Origin: Streptomyces typhae
Lineage (GTDB): Bacteria > Actinomycetota > Actinomycetes > Streptomycetales > Streptomycetaceae
Direction of reading: 5' to 3'
DNA: 64,000 nt
Assembly: GCF_009755605.1 (NCBI RefSeq)
Contig: NZ_WPNZ01000029.1
Span: 1 to 64,000 of the forward strand
This document shows positions 1-6,484 of the stretch, piece by piece. A model generated the notes under the pieces. That model worked only from the letters and a program-made list of their open reading frames with translations, was not told the origin of the DNA and ran no database searches. Numbering within the stretch: position 1 is the stretch's first letter; every line of letters starts with the position of its first letter. The position numbers were made by a program, and so were the translations under genes.

Positions 1-1
1 G

Positions 2-57
2 CCGCCACATCGCAGGTCAGGGGCTCGGAAGTGTGGCGGATAGCCGTCGTGTGGCGG
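2..57. repeat. Repeat module A (arm TGTGGCGG, core CGCAGGTCAG)
   Basis: CCGCCACA (2-9) is the inverted copy of TGTGGCGG (32-39), which recurs at 50-57. The second and third arms lie in a 15-bp direct repeat, GTGTGGCGGATAGCC, at 31-45 and 49-63. The conserved core CGCAGGTCAG (11-20) sits between the inverted arms, so a single strand could form an 8-bp stem with the core in a 22-nt loop. The module may extend beyond the window edge. Confidence 0.75.
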
Positions 58-82
58 ATAGCCCCCCAGGTAAAAGCAACGG

Positions 83-177
83 GGACCGGCCTGCGGCCGG
101 GCGACTTCCGGGCGCCCCCGCCGGGTGGGAGCTCCCGGCCGGACGGCGACCGCTGGCCGACCAGGATCAACCACGGC
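83..177. repeat. 95-bp inverted repeat, left arm
   Basis: Reading these 95 bp against the reverse complement of 854-948 shows no mismatch. Weaker similarity continues on the inner side (about 12 of 16 bases). The arm contains shorter palindromes such as GGGAGCTCCC. The two arms enclose 676 bp carrying repeat modules B1, B2, C1 and C2 and two long hairpins. Confidence 0.9.
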
Positions 178-236
178 TCTTCAGAGGGGGGCGGATCGCG
201 GTGCACAAGGCCACCTCCCCCTCTGAAGAGCCGTGG
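171..236. repeat. 20-bp perfect hairpin
   Basis: Positions 171-190 and 217-236 are perfect inverted copies (CCACGGCTCTTCAGAGGGGG and its complement) with a 26-nt loop. The left half overlaps the end of the 95-bp repeat arm. There is no T-run on either side, so it need not be a terminator. Confidence 0.8.
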
Positions 237-239
237 TGA

Positions 240-293
240 GCCCTACGGCAAGAGGAGCACGCGTGCGCCGTGGTGCTCCTCTTGCCGTAGGGC
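240..293. terminator. 21-bp perfect hairpin, probable bidirectional terminator
   Basis: Positions 240-260 and 273-293 pair perfectly over 21 bp with a 12-nt loop. It follows another long hairpin by 3 nt. The stem is long and GC-rich, as in Streptomyces intrinsic terminators, which often lack a U-tract. It could end transcription of an element gene lying left of the window. Confidence 0.6.
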
Positions 294-371
294 GGCGGCA
301 CCGCCTAGCGGCTCCTTCTTCGCGCTCTGAAAGAGCACAGACGCCCTCTCTTTGTCCTAAGTAGGAAAACC

Positions 372-566
372 TGCGTCACCTGCGTCACTGCGTCACCACA
401 AGGCTTGTGACCTGCTCAAACAGCGGTGACGCAGACGGCGGCCTCTGCGTCACCCGCGTCACCGATGACGGACGCCTGCGTCACCGGTGACGCACCGGTG
501 AAGGTCTGCGTCACCAGGAACCCGCAGGTCAGAAGCGAGAATGACGCAGATGACGCAGGTGACGCA
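372..566. repeat. Repeat modules B1/B2 (arm TGCGTCAC)
   Basis: TGCGTCAC occurs at 372, 381, 389, 446, 477 and 507, and its complement GTGACGCA at 426, 487 and 559. ATGACGCA occurs at 541 and 550, and a CGCGTCAC variant at 455. Module B1 pairs 389-397 with 425-433 around a near-core TGACCTGC (408-415). Module B2 pairs 507-513 with 542-548 around an exact core CGCAGGTCAG (523-532). Neighbouring copies are commonly 8-9 bp apart. Confidence 0.8.
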
Positions 567-646
567 AAATTCCGCACCTCGGACAGGCGCAGGGCCCACC
601 AGGGCCCCGTGGCGGACCCTGGGAGGGAGCGGCGGCGGGGTGGTAG

Positions 647-820
647 CCGCTACCGCTCCCCCTTCCCGCTACCTCGATCATGCCCCTGACCTGCGCGGTA
701 GCGGCAGTAGCGGAAGTAGCGGCCTTCCAAGGGGGGGGCAGCGTAGCCGCTACACGCGAGCCGTCCGCTACAGAAATCATGGCTCTGACCTGCGATGTAG
801 CGGCGTAGCGGATGTAGCGG
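647..820. repeat. Repeat modules C1/C2 (arm CCGCTAC/GTAGCGG)
   Basis: Two successive modules share one layout: two CCGCTAC copies, then core CTGACCTGCG, then three GTAGCGG copies. In C1 the arms start at 647 and 666, the core is 686-695, and the right arms start at 698, 707 and 716. In C2 the arms start at 747 and 765, the core is 785-794, and the right arms start at 797, 805 and 814. The core is preceded in both by a similar 'atcatg' stretch. A GTAGCCGCTAC palindrome opens each module (643, 743). Confidence 0.85.
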
Positions 821-853
821 CCCCTGGAGAAGGGAGACGCCCCCACCTGAAAC

Positions 854-948
854 GCCGTGGTTGATCCTGGTCGGCCAGCGGTCGCCGTCCGGCCGGGAGC
901 TCCCACCCGGCGGGGGCGCCCGGAAGTCGCCCGGCCGCAGGCCGGTCC
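854..948. repeat. 95-bp inverted repeat, right arm
   Basis: This is the exact reverse complement of 83-177. Outside the arms the flanks diverge quickly, and no obvious short target-site duplication is visible. Confidence 0.9.
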
Positions 949-985
949 TCATTGCCCCCTTTTTCGGTTCGCCTACAGCCACGGC

Positions 986-1143
986 GGGCCCCCTCTACCC
1001 CCCTTACCTTGCAGCTCAGAGGGCACTACCCACCCCTCTACCGGGGTAAAGGGCCCCCTCTACTTGGCGCCCGCCACCCTGGTCGCTCCGGTTCGGCCGC
1101 ACAACACGGTAGATCGGAGCGGCAAGGGCGGGGCCCCCTCTAC
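986..1143. repeat. Repeat cluster D (GGGCCCCCTCTAC x3)
   Basis: The 13-mer GGGCCCCCTCTAC occurs at 986-998, 1051-1063 and 1131-1143, all in the same orientation, with a related CCCCTCTACC near 1033. A near-core TGCAGCTCAG (8 of 10 matches) lies at 1010-1019. Unlike modules A-C, no inverted arm partner is evident. Confidence 0.65.
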
Positions 1144-1201
1144 CTGGCGGTCACCTCTGGGGGTCGCCCTAGCGGTAAGCGGAACCTCTCGCAGCATCGC
1201 T

Positions 1202-1357
1202 CAGGGAGGCAGAGAGACCCCGTGGCATGGGCCCCCAGAGAGAGGTTTCCGAGGCTTGGCCTGCGCGCCTCCCTGTCTCCCCGATCGTTGATCTACGCAG
1301 GTCAGGTACAGGGAGGTACCCCAGGGAGGCGCTCAGGGAGAACTCCCCGCCTCCCTG
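1202..1357. repeat. Repeat module E (arm CAGGGAGGC)
   Basis: CAGGGAGG or a close form starts at 1202, 1309, 1322 and 1334. The inverse GCCTCCCTG is at 1267-1275 and 1349-1357. The exact core CGCAGGTCAG is at 1296-1305, between the inverse arm 1268-1275 and the direct arm 1309-1316. Confidence 0.75.
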
Positions 1358-1440
1358 CTCCCTCCCCGTGTGCCTCCCCCCGAAAACGGAAGCTTTCTGG
1401 TGCCTTCCTGAGGGCGTGGGGAACTCTCACGGAGGGCCGG

Positions 1441-1600
1441 TCGACGGGCGTCGACCGTGCGTTGACGGGCGTCGACGTGAGCCACCAGGGTCAGGGCCAC
1501 TTGTCCCGGGTGTGACGGCCCGCTGTGAGGGCGCGTCACGCCCGCGTTCGCCTAGGGGTTCGGGTGTGACGCGGCCGTCACGTGTGACGGGCCCAACGGC
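1441..1600. repeat. Repeat cluster F (GACGGGCGTCGAC and GTGTGACG)
   Basis: GACGGGCGTCGAC occurs twice (1443-1455 and 1464-1476). Copies of GTGTGACG and CGTCAC follow through about 1597. No exact core is present; the nearest is a 7-of-10 match at 1485-1494. This cluster is less regular than A-E. Confidence 0.5.
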
Positions 1601-1937
1601 ATCACAGCGGCACGGCTGCCCACCACCGGCCCGGCGTGAGCGTGAGGCCCCGTCGACGAGTGCTGGGCAGAGTGTCAGGCCCGTCCGTACGGGGTGTCAC
1701 GCGACTGGATGCCGGGGAGTTCGCGGCCCGCGAGACGGTGGCACTGGCCAGCGAGGCGCCGTGCGTCAGGTAGCCGTTCGAAGCACCGCAGTCACGACCT
1801 TGGGGGGGCGACCGAAGTGCGTCCACCCGAAGGGCGGTCCTTCTTCGCACTATCTGCGATACAGGCGGGCCCGATCGAGACCCGACGTCAAGGAAAGTGC
1901 TGGTCAGACGCCAATCACAAGCCTGATTGCGAACGTG

Positions 1938-1978
1938 CTCCGGAGCCGTGTGCGCAGGTTCGAATCCTGCCGGGGGCA
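1938..1978 (+). other. Attachment site: 3' half of tRNA-Arg(CCG)
   Basis: The sequence reads as an anticodon loop CTCCGGA (anticodon CCG), the 3' anticodon strand GCCGT, a T arm GCAGG-TTCGAAT-CCTGC, the acceptor 3' strand CGGGGGC and discriminator A. The upstream bases neither complete the anticodon stem nor contain a D arm, so this is a half tRNA, not a gene. That is the signature left by site-specific integration at a tRNA 3' end. A short inverted repeat (CAATCA 1912-1917 and TGATTG 1924-1929) just upstream could be an integrase arm site. Confidence 0.85.
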
Positions 1979-1997
1979 CCTCGCAGAAGGTGCCCGG

Positions 1998-2033
1998 GAC
2001 CCCGTCTTCAGTGGAAACGCTGAGGGTGGGGTC
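1998..2033 (+). terminator. Terminator of the original tRNA-Arg gene
   Basis: Positions 1998-2011 pair with 2020-2033 over 14 bp if G-U pairs are allowed, with an 8-nt loop. Its place 20 bp after the half tRNA suggests it is the native chromosomal terminator. The displaced 3' half therefore stayed with its flank while the element restored the tRNA at its far end. Confidence 0.6.
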
Positions 2034-2123
2034 TTCGCGTATGCGCAGGCGGCTGCCGTCCCGCCGGTGGGGGTTCGCTACTCTCGGGGCAACTTGGGGG
2101 TGGAGTTGCTTTCGACTGACCTG

Positions 2124-2939
2124 ATGGACGCAGAGAAGAAGATAATCGATACCGAGAACGCGATGCGGCAGGCCGCGTTCTACAGGCTGGTGTCGCGTAT
2201 TTGCTTGGTTGTTGTGCCGTTGGCGATTGTGGGCGGCACGGTGGCTGTGGCGGTTTTCGTTGATTATTCTTCCGGAACGTCGGGTCGTGGCGACGCGATA
2301 GGCATCGGCGTCCTGGCGCTGCTGTTCGCCTCGGGGATCTCGACAGGGTGGGCCAAGTGGGCCAGCCGAGAGTATGCGGCCGCCTCCGCGAAAATGCGCA
2401 AGCTGGAGATCGAGCGGCGTCAATTTCTCGGGTCGACGAGTGATCTGAACGGTGCCGGGGCCGGGTTGGCCGCCGAGTACCGTGAAGAGGTACCCGGCGT
2501 CAGGGACGACTATCGGCGGAGTGCCGAACACTATCGGCGCAGGCACAACAGGTTTCAGTTGACCGTCATCGTCGGGTCCATCATGACATCGGTGTGCACC
2601 ACGGCGGCGGCGGAGCAAGGGGTGTGGAGTTGGCTCGCCGTGGCGTTGAGCGCGCTCGTGAGCATCTCGGCGGGAATCATCTCGTACTTCAAGTTCAGGG
2701 AACGGAGCCTCAGCCTTCAGCAGACCGCCGATGCCATTGATCTGGAGTATCAGGCGTACAAGCTCGGGATTCGGCGTTACAAAGGGCTCGATCCCGACGC
2801 GGCTTTCGCTGAATTCGCTGAAGAGATCGAGAGGGTTCGGGGGGAGCAGCGGAAGAAGGAGCTGCAGCTGGAGCAGCCGCCGGAGGTGGCGCAGGGGGCG
2901 AGAACCCATGCCGCGGCCTCGGCCCCCTCGGCGCCGTGA
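2124..2939 (+). CDS. DUF4231/SLATT-like four-helix membrane protein
   Basis: 271 residues. Two hydrophobic pairs are visible (about 21-46 with 56-76, and 146-165 with 170-191). They are separated by a charged helical linker and followed by a conserved-looking tail (ADAIDLEYQAYKLG...) and a charged coiled C-terminus. This layout fits DUF4231, a relative of the SLATT effector domains associated with nucleotide-sensing defence systems. The family call is from memory, and no sensor partner is encoded next to it. ATG 2124 is chosen because the hydrophilic N-terminus begins there; GTG 2100 and TTG 2106 are alternatives and the ribosome site is weak. Codon use is less GC3-rich than its neighbours (runs of TTG, GTT, ATT), which suggests acquisition. 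It lies directly right of the att site. Confidence 0.6.
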   Translation: MDAEKKIIDTENAMRQAAFYRLVSRICLVVVPLAIVGGTVAVAVFVDYSSGTSGRGDAIGIGVLALLFASGISTGWAKWASREYAAASAKMRKLEIERRQFLGSTSDLNGAGAGLAAEYREEVPGVRDDYRRSAEHYRRRHNRFQLTVIVGSIMTSVCTTAAAEQGVWSWLAVALSALVSISAGIISYFKFRERSLSLQQTADAIDLEYQAYKLGIRRYKGLDPDAAFAEFAEEIERVRGEQRKKELQLEQPPEVAQGARTHAAASAPSAP

Positions 2940-2964
2940 CGTGCCGGCGCGGGGCGTGTGCGCG

Positions 2965-3486
2965 TCAGCGGCCCGTGGTGCCGTCGATCCGTTCGCGGAG
3001 GATGTCCGCGTGGCCCGCGTGGCGGGCCGTTTCCTCGATCATGTGGGCCAGGGTCCAGCGCATGGACGGCGCCGGGGTCCGGCGCGGGGCCCGCGGGGCA
3101 GGGCGGGTCAGGTCCGGGCACGCTCCGATCACGCGGTTGGCCTGCTCGATCGTCGCCCGGTAGTCGGCCAGCACGGTCTCGGCGGTGTCGTCCGCGGACG
3201 GTCGCATCGTCACGGCCCAGCCGGCGGGCTCCTCGCCCAGGAAGTAGAACCGCTCCACGCACGCCAGGTGCTTGATCAGCCCCAGGAGGCTGGTGCCCGA
3301 AGGCACTCCGGCCGTTCGGACCTGAGGCTCCGGCACTCCCGAGGCTTTGGCCGCGATCGAGTTCCGCAGTTGGTCGAGGATGGCCTGTAGGACGGCCCTC
3401 TCGGTTTCGGGTTCGGTTTCGGTATTGGTGCCGGGAGTGATTCCGGGGTTGGGTCCGGGGTTCTTCGCGGTGGGCGGTTTCGGCAT
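2965..3486 (-). CDS. DinB/DUF664 family protein
   Basis: 173 residues. After a 35-residue low-complexity PGxN/TE-rich leader it shows the DUF664 pattern: a first helix with LLGLIKHLACVERFYF, and near the C-terminus MRWTLAHMIEETARHAGHA. The spaced histidines are those that bind a metal in the DinB/YfiT four-helix fold. Actinobacterial members are often thiol (mycothiol)-dependent transferases, but the substrate here is unknown. The start at 3486 has a GAAGGAG site 7-8 nt upstream. It lies 29 nt after the methyltransferase gene and is probably co-transcribed with it. Confidence 0.8.
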   Translation of the reverse strand: MPKPPTAKNPGPNPGITPGTNTETEPETERAVLQAILDQLRNSIAAKASGVPEPQVRTAGVPSGTSLLGLIKHLACVERFYFLGEEPAGWAVTMRPSADDTAETVLADYRATIEQANRVIGACPDLTRPAPRAPRRTPAPSMRWTLAHMIEETARHAGHADILRERIDGTTGR

Positions 3487-3515
3487 GGAGTGCTCCTTCG
3501 CTGCCCGCTCGGCCG

Positions 3516-4217
3516 TCAGTTGGGTGCCGTCGTCCGCTGGACCAGCAGGACGTTGTCCACGACGGTCGCGGTCTCGCCCGCGGGGCCCGTCGCCTGGCGG
3601 CGGGGCATGTCGGCGCGCAGGACCGACCAGAGGGACGGGCCGAGATCCAGCTCGGCCGCGGTCTCGGCCGGGGTCGGGTAGTGGATGTCGGGGTCCTGGT
3701 TCCACGACCAGGGCGCTGTGGACCCGTGGTCGACGATCAGGAGCAGGCCGCCGGGGAGCAGGGCGTGTGCCGCGGCGCGCAGGACTTGGGTGCGAGCCAT
3801 CGGGAACGGCGTGTGGAAGTACTGCGCGGAGACGAGGTCGTACCGGCCGTCCGGGAAGCTCTCGGACAAGTCGTGCCGCTCGGTGGTGACCCGATCGGCG
3901 ACCCCGAGTTCATCGGCACGGGCCTGCACCTGCGTGACCGCGGTGCCCGAGATGTCGACGGCGGTGACGTTCCAACCCTGCTGGGCCAGCCAGATGGTGT
4001 CGCCGCCCGCACCGCAGCCCAGGTCAAGGGCGGTGCCGGGGCGCAGCACCGCGGCTGTCTCGGCTAGCAGCGGGTTGACGCGCGTGCCCCAGGCCCGGCG
4101 AGTGCTGTAGTGGCGCTCCCAGAAGCGGGTGGCGTCCTCGGGGGGACCGTGCCGGTCGTCCGAGGTGCCTGCCGCGGCGGAAGTGTCCCCATCGGCTGAC
4201 GTGTCTGCGGTGCCCAT
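3516..4217 (-). CDS. Class I SAM-dependent methyltransferase
   Basis: 233 residues with a Rossmann methyltransferase core. Motif I is LDLGCGAGGDTIWLAQQGW, followed by the acidic strand end VTAVDIS, and DLVSAQYFHTPF lies near motif IV. The N-terminal FWERHYSTRRAW resembles small-molecule methyltransferases of the TehB/thiopurine type, but the substrate cannot be read. The first 30 residues are low-complexity A/D/T-rich. A GAAGGAC site precedes the ATG. It is divergent from an XRE-cupin regulator with a palindrome between them, so it is the likely regulatory target. Confidence 0.85.
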   Translation of the reverse strand: MGTADTSADGDTSAAAGTSDDRHGPPEDATRFWERHYSTRRAWGTRVNPLLAETAAVLRPGTALDLGCGAGGDTIWLAQQGWNVTAVDISGTAVTQVQARADELGVADRVTTERHDLSESFPDGRYDLVSAQYFHTPFPMARTQVLRAAAHALLPGGLLLIVDHGSTAPWSWNQDPDIHYPTPAETAAELDLGPSLWSVLRADMPRRQATGPAGETATVVDNVLLVQRTTAPN

Positions 4218-4280
4218 GTGTGCCGTCCTTCATCGGAGATGTGCTGGTCCCGCCAGCATCCGCACCCCCCTTCCGACCTT

Positions 4281-4294
4281 GCAAGAAATCTTGC
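4281..4294. promoter_or_regulatory. Palindromic operator candidate for the XRE-cupin regulator
   Basis: GCAAGAAATCTTGC has 6-bp inverted arms (GCAAGA and TCTTGC) around two bases. It lies in the 98-bp gap between the methyltransferase start (4217) and the regulator start (4316). Position, symmetry and size fit a homodimeric XRE protein controlling both directions. This is inference. Confidence 0.6.
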
Positions 4295-4315
4295 GGATCC
4301 GCATCATCGGTGGGC

Positions 4316-4966
4316 ATGGACAACCGCGCAGAAGGCAAACCGGCGGAAGGCAAACCAGCAGTAGGCAACCCCGCCGAAGGCAACCCGGCGCAAGCCGACC
4401 CCGCACAGGACGTACTCACCGGCGTCGGCCCCCGCCTCCGCGCCCTGCGCCGCGCCCGCGGCGCCACCCTCGCGGCCCTGGCAGCCGAGACCGGCCTCAC
4501 GGCCAGCACCCTCTCCCGCCTGGAGACCGGCAAGCTCCGCCCCACACTGGAGCAGCTCCTGCCCCTGGCCCGCGCGCACGGCGTACCGCTCGACGACCTG
4601 GTCGCGGCGCCGCCCACCGGCGACCCGCGCGTCCACCTGCGGCCCGTACGGCGGTCCGGCCTGGTCCTCGTACCGCTGACCAGGCGGGCCGGCGGCATCC
4701 AGGCGTACAAGGTGATCCACCCGCCCGCGGGCAGGGCGCCGACGACGAAGCTCCAGACCCACGAGGGGTACGAGTGGTTCTACGTCCTCGACGGGAACAT
4801 CAGATTCGTGCTCGGCGAGCAGGAGTTCCGGCTCGGTGTCGGCGAGGCCGCGGAGTTCGACACCCGCATCCCGCACTGGATCGGCAGCGCCGACAACCGC
4901 TCCGCGGAACTGCTCGCCCTGTTCGGCCCGCAGGGGGAGCGCGCGCACCTGACACCGGGGAGCTAG
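4316..4966 (+). CDS. XRE-family regulator with C-terminal cupin
   Basis: 216 residues. An N-terminal tail (about residues 2-30) is built from imperfect five-residue repeats of the type GKPAE/GNPAE. The helix-turn-helix follows (LRALRRARGATLAALAAETG through STLSRLETGKLRPTLEQLLPLA, about 40-90). Residues 120-205 form a cupin_2 barrel (HEGYEWFYVLDGNIRFVLGE, EFDTRIPHWI). Such regulators sense a small ligand with the cupin and repress a divergent gene. ATG 4316 is preferred over upstream starts because the latter would lie within the operator region. It converges with the exonuclease gene 14 bp away. Confidence 0.85.
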   Translation: MDNRAEGKPAEGKPAVGNPAEGNPAQADPAQDVLTGVGPRLRALRRARGATLAALAAETGLTASTLSRLETGKLRPTLEQLLPLARAHGVPLDDLVAAPPTGDPRVHLRPVRRSGLVLVPLTRRAGGIQAYKVIHPPAGRAPTTKLQTHEGYEWFYVLDGNIRFVLGEQEFRLGVGEAAEFDTRIPHWIGSADNRSAELLALFGPQGERAHLTPGS

Positions 4967-4980
4967 CGGTACGCCATGGC

Positions 4981-5601
4981 CTAGCGATACCCCTGGAACA
5001 AGGCCTCCTCGGCACCGCCCAACGCCCCCACCCCCCGCAGATGCCGCAGCGCCGCCGCGAACGAATGACAGTCGAAGAGCGCCGAATGCTCCCCGCCCGC
5101 ACCGGGCTTGGGTAGACCGAGGACCTGCCACAGGCGCCCCACGTTGACCGTCGCCGTGGCGGGGGCGACCGCGTTCAGCCACGGCCGCACGTTCACGAAG
5201 CCGACCTCCAGGAAGCCGCTCTTCACGGTCTCGCCGCGGGCCCGTGCCCAGCCCACGTTCTCGCCGAGGACCACCATGTCGTTGCCGTACGACAGCACGG
5301 ACTGCCCCTCGCAGAAGGACAGGAACTCGCCGAGGGCCTCGGCCGGCGGCAGGCCGTCGCGGTCCACCGCCTCCTGGCCGATGCCGGTCAGTTCGGTGAA
5401 GTACGGCGAGAGACGCGGGTTCATCACCGGCCTGACCAGCGCCTCGTACTCCTCGACGACCGAGAGGTCGGAGCGCAGCCGCAACGCGCCGATCTGCACG
5501 ATCTCGCGGAACTGGCCCGGCGCCGACCAGTCCTGCTCCAGGGCGTCCGGCCACGTCGTGAATTCGAGGTCGAAGACAACAAGCGTCGACAAAAGGATCA
5601 C
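4981..5601 (-). CDS. 3'-5' exonuclease, DEDDh family
   Basis: 206 residues. The exonuclease motifs are visible: Exo I VVFDLEFTTW (Asp, Glu), a central YGNDMVVL segment supplying the second Asp, and C-terminal EHSALFDC giving the His and last Asp. The overall form resembles KapD/ERI-1 type exonucleases acting on RNA or DNA 3' ends. The physiological substrate is not evident. The GTG at 5601 follows an AGGAG closely; a TTG four codons further in (5589) is a realistic alternative. It is transcribed divergently from the receiver protein. Confidence 0.75.
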   Translation of the reverse strand: MILLSTLVVFDLEFTTWPDALEQDWSAPGQFREIVQIGALRLRSDLSVVEEYEALVRPVMNPRLSPYFTELTGIGQEAVDRDGLPPAEALGEFLSFCEGQSVLSYGNDMVVLGENVGWARARGETVKSGFLEVGFVNVRPWLNAVAPATATVNVGRLWQVLGLPKPGAGGEHSALFDCHSFAAALRHLRGVGALGGAEEALFQGYR

Positions 5602-5848
5602 CTCTCCTTGCTCGACGAGTTCCTTCCCCCTCCGCGCCCGGCTCGTCACCCTTGGCGCCGCTTGGCGGATTCCCGAACGTCCGGGGTGCGCTGGAGCGCT
5701 CCGGCGTGTCCCGGAGTACGTGGCCTGCGCATACACCTCCCCGAAGTGCCGTCGCGTTCCGGCCGGGTGGCGCGTTGCGGCTCCCCCGCAAGTGGCAGAA
5801 GTAGGCAAAACCCGGACGCGATGGCGGCTCTCGACCTACTCTCGAGTT

Positions 5849-6280
5849 GTGCCAGGCGCGTCCGGCCGTGTGCTTGTTGTGGACGACAACAAGGTCATCC
5901 GGCAACTGATCAGGGTCAATCTCGAGCTGGAGGGCTTCGAGGTCGTGACCGCGGCCGATGGTGCCGAGTGTCTGGATGTCATCCATGAGGTGCGGCCCGA
6001 CGTCGTGACGCTCGACGTGGTGATGCCGCGCCTCGACGGACTGCGCACGGCGGCGCGACTGCGGTCCGATCCGCGTACGAGGGACGTCCCGCTCGTCGTC
6101 GTCAGCGCCTGTACGCAGTACGAGGTGGAGGCGGGCAGCGAGGTGGGCGTGGACGCGTTCCTGGCGAAGCCGTTCGAGCCCGCGGAGCTCCTCGGGATCG
6201 TGCGCGACCTGGTCGACCGCGGCACCGACGACCCCCTCGACCGCAGCCCCGACCCCTCCACGGTCCCGGGCCACCCGTAG
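5849..6280 (+). CDS. Receiver-only response regulator
   Basis: 143 residues, a lone CheY-like receiver with no output domain. The acidic pair is D12-D13 (VLVVDDNK), the phosphoacceptor is D56 (VVTLDVVMP), the switch Ser is in VVVSAC and the Lys in FLAKPF. The last 20 residues are Asp/Pro-rich and disordered. No histidine kinase is adjacent, so its partner is unknown. No ribosome site precedes GTG 5849. A -10-like TACTCT (5837-5842) ends six bases before it, so the mRNA may be leaderless. Confidence 0.8.
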   Translation: MPGASGRVLVVDDNKVIRQLIRVNLELEGFEVVTAADGAECLDVIHEVRPDVVTLDVVMPRLDGLRTAARLRSDPRTRDVPLVVVSACTQYEVEAGSEVGVDAFLAKPFEPAELLGIVRDLVDRGTDDPLDRSPDPSTVPGHP

Positions 6281-6460
6281 ACCGTCGGGCCCCGGCCCCT
6301 GTCCGTCGGCCCCGCCCCTGTCCGTCGGCCCCCTGTCCGTCAGCCCCGGCAGCGCACCCGTCGAAGGTCCCGGCCCACCCCCTGGTCGGAAACCCCTGAG
6401 CAGCGCACCCGTCGAGGGCCCTGGCCCACCCCCAGGTCCGAAACCCCAGAGCAGCGCACC
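6281..6460. repeat. Two tandem-repeat blocks upstream of nrtL
   Basis: Block 1 (6281-6349) has four copies of a 15-20-bp unit around GTCCGTCGGCCCC. Block 2 has two full copies of a 51-bp unit (6350-6400 and 6401-6451) starting CAGCGCACCCGTCGA, and the start of a third (6452-6460). The two full copies differ at a handful of positions. Confidence 0.85.
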
Positions 6461-6484
6461 CCCGCCCTCCCATACCCTTGTCCC

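Larger units (their letters stand above)
1..1937. mobile_element. Right end of an integrative element (gene-free, repeat-rich)
   Basis: This stretch ends at a half-tRNA attachment site and contains no convincing gene. Open frames exist in both directions, but they overlap dense inverted repeats, lack ribosome binding sites and show no recognisable domain. It holds repeat clusters, a perfect 95-bp inverted repeat and two strong hairpins, described separately. The half tRNA is followed by a tRNA-type terminator, so the element body should lie to the left. Its integrase, replication and transfer genes, and the restored full tRNA, should then be outside the window. An actinomycete integrative and conjugative element is the likeliest type, but that is inference. 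Confidence 0.72.

Noticed and set aside
345..830. CRISPR array
   Set aside because: The repeats are 7-9 bp, occur in both orientations and have no uniform spacers; no cas gene is present.
31..1515. Several overlapping open frames of 60-190 codons in the element end
   Set aside because: They arise from GC-rich inverted repeats, appear in both directions over the same bases, lack ribosome sites and show no domain.
1920..1980. Complete functional tRNA gene
   Set aside because: No D arm, no 5' acceptor strand, and the 5' anticodon strand does not pair.
1227..2123. 299-codon N-terminal extension of the DUF4231-like protein
   Set aside because: It would read through the half tRNA and terminator and encode low-complexity Arg/Pro sequence.
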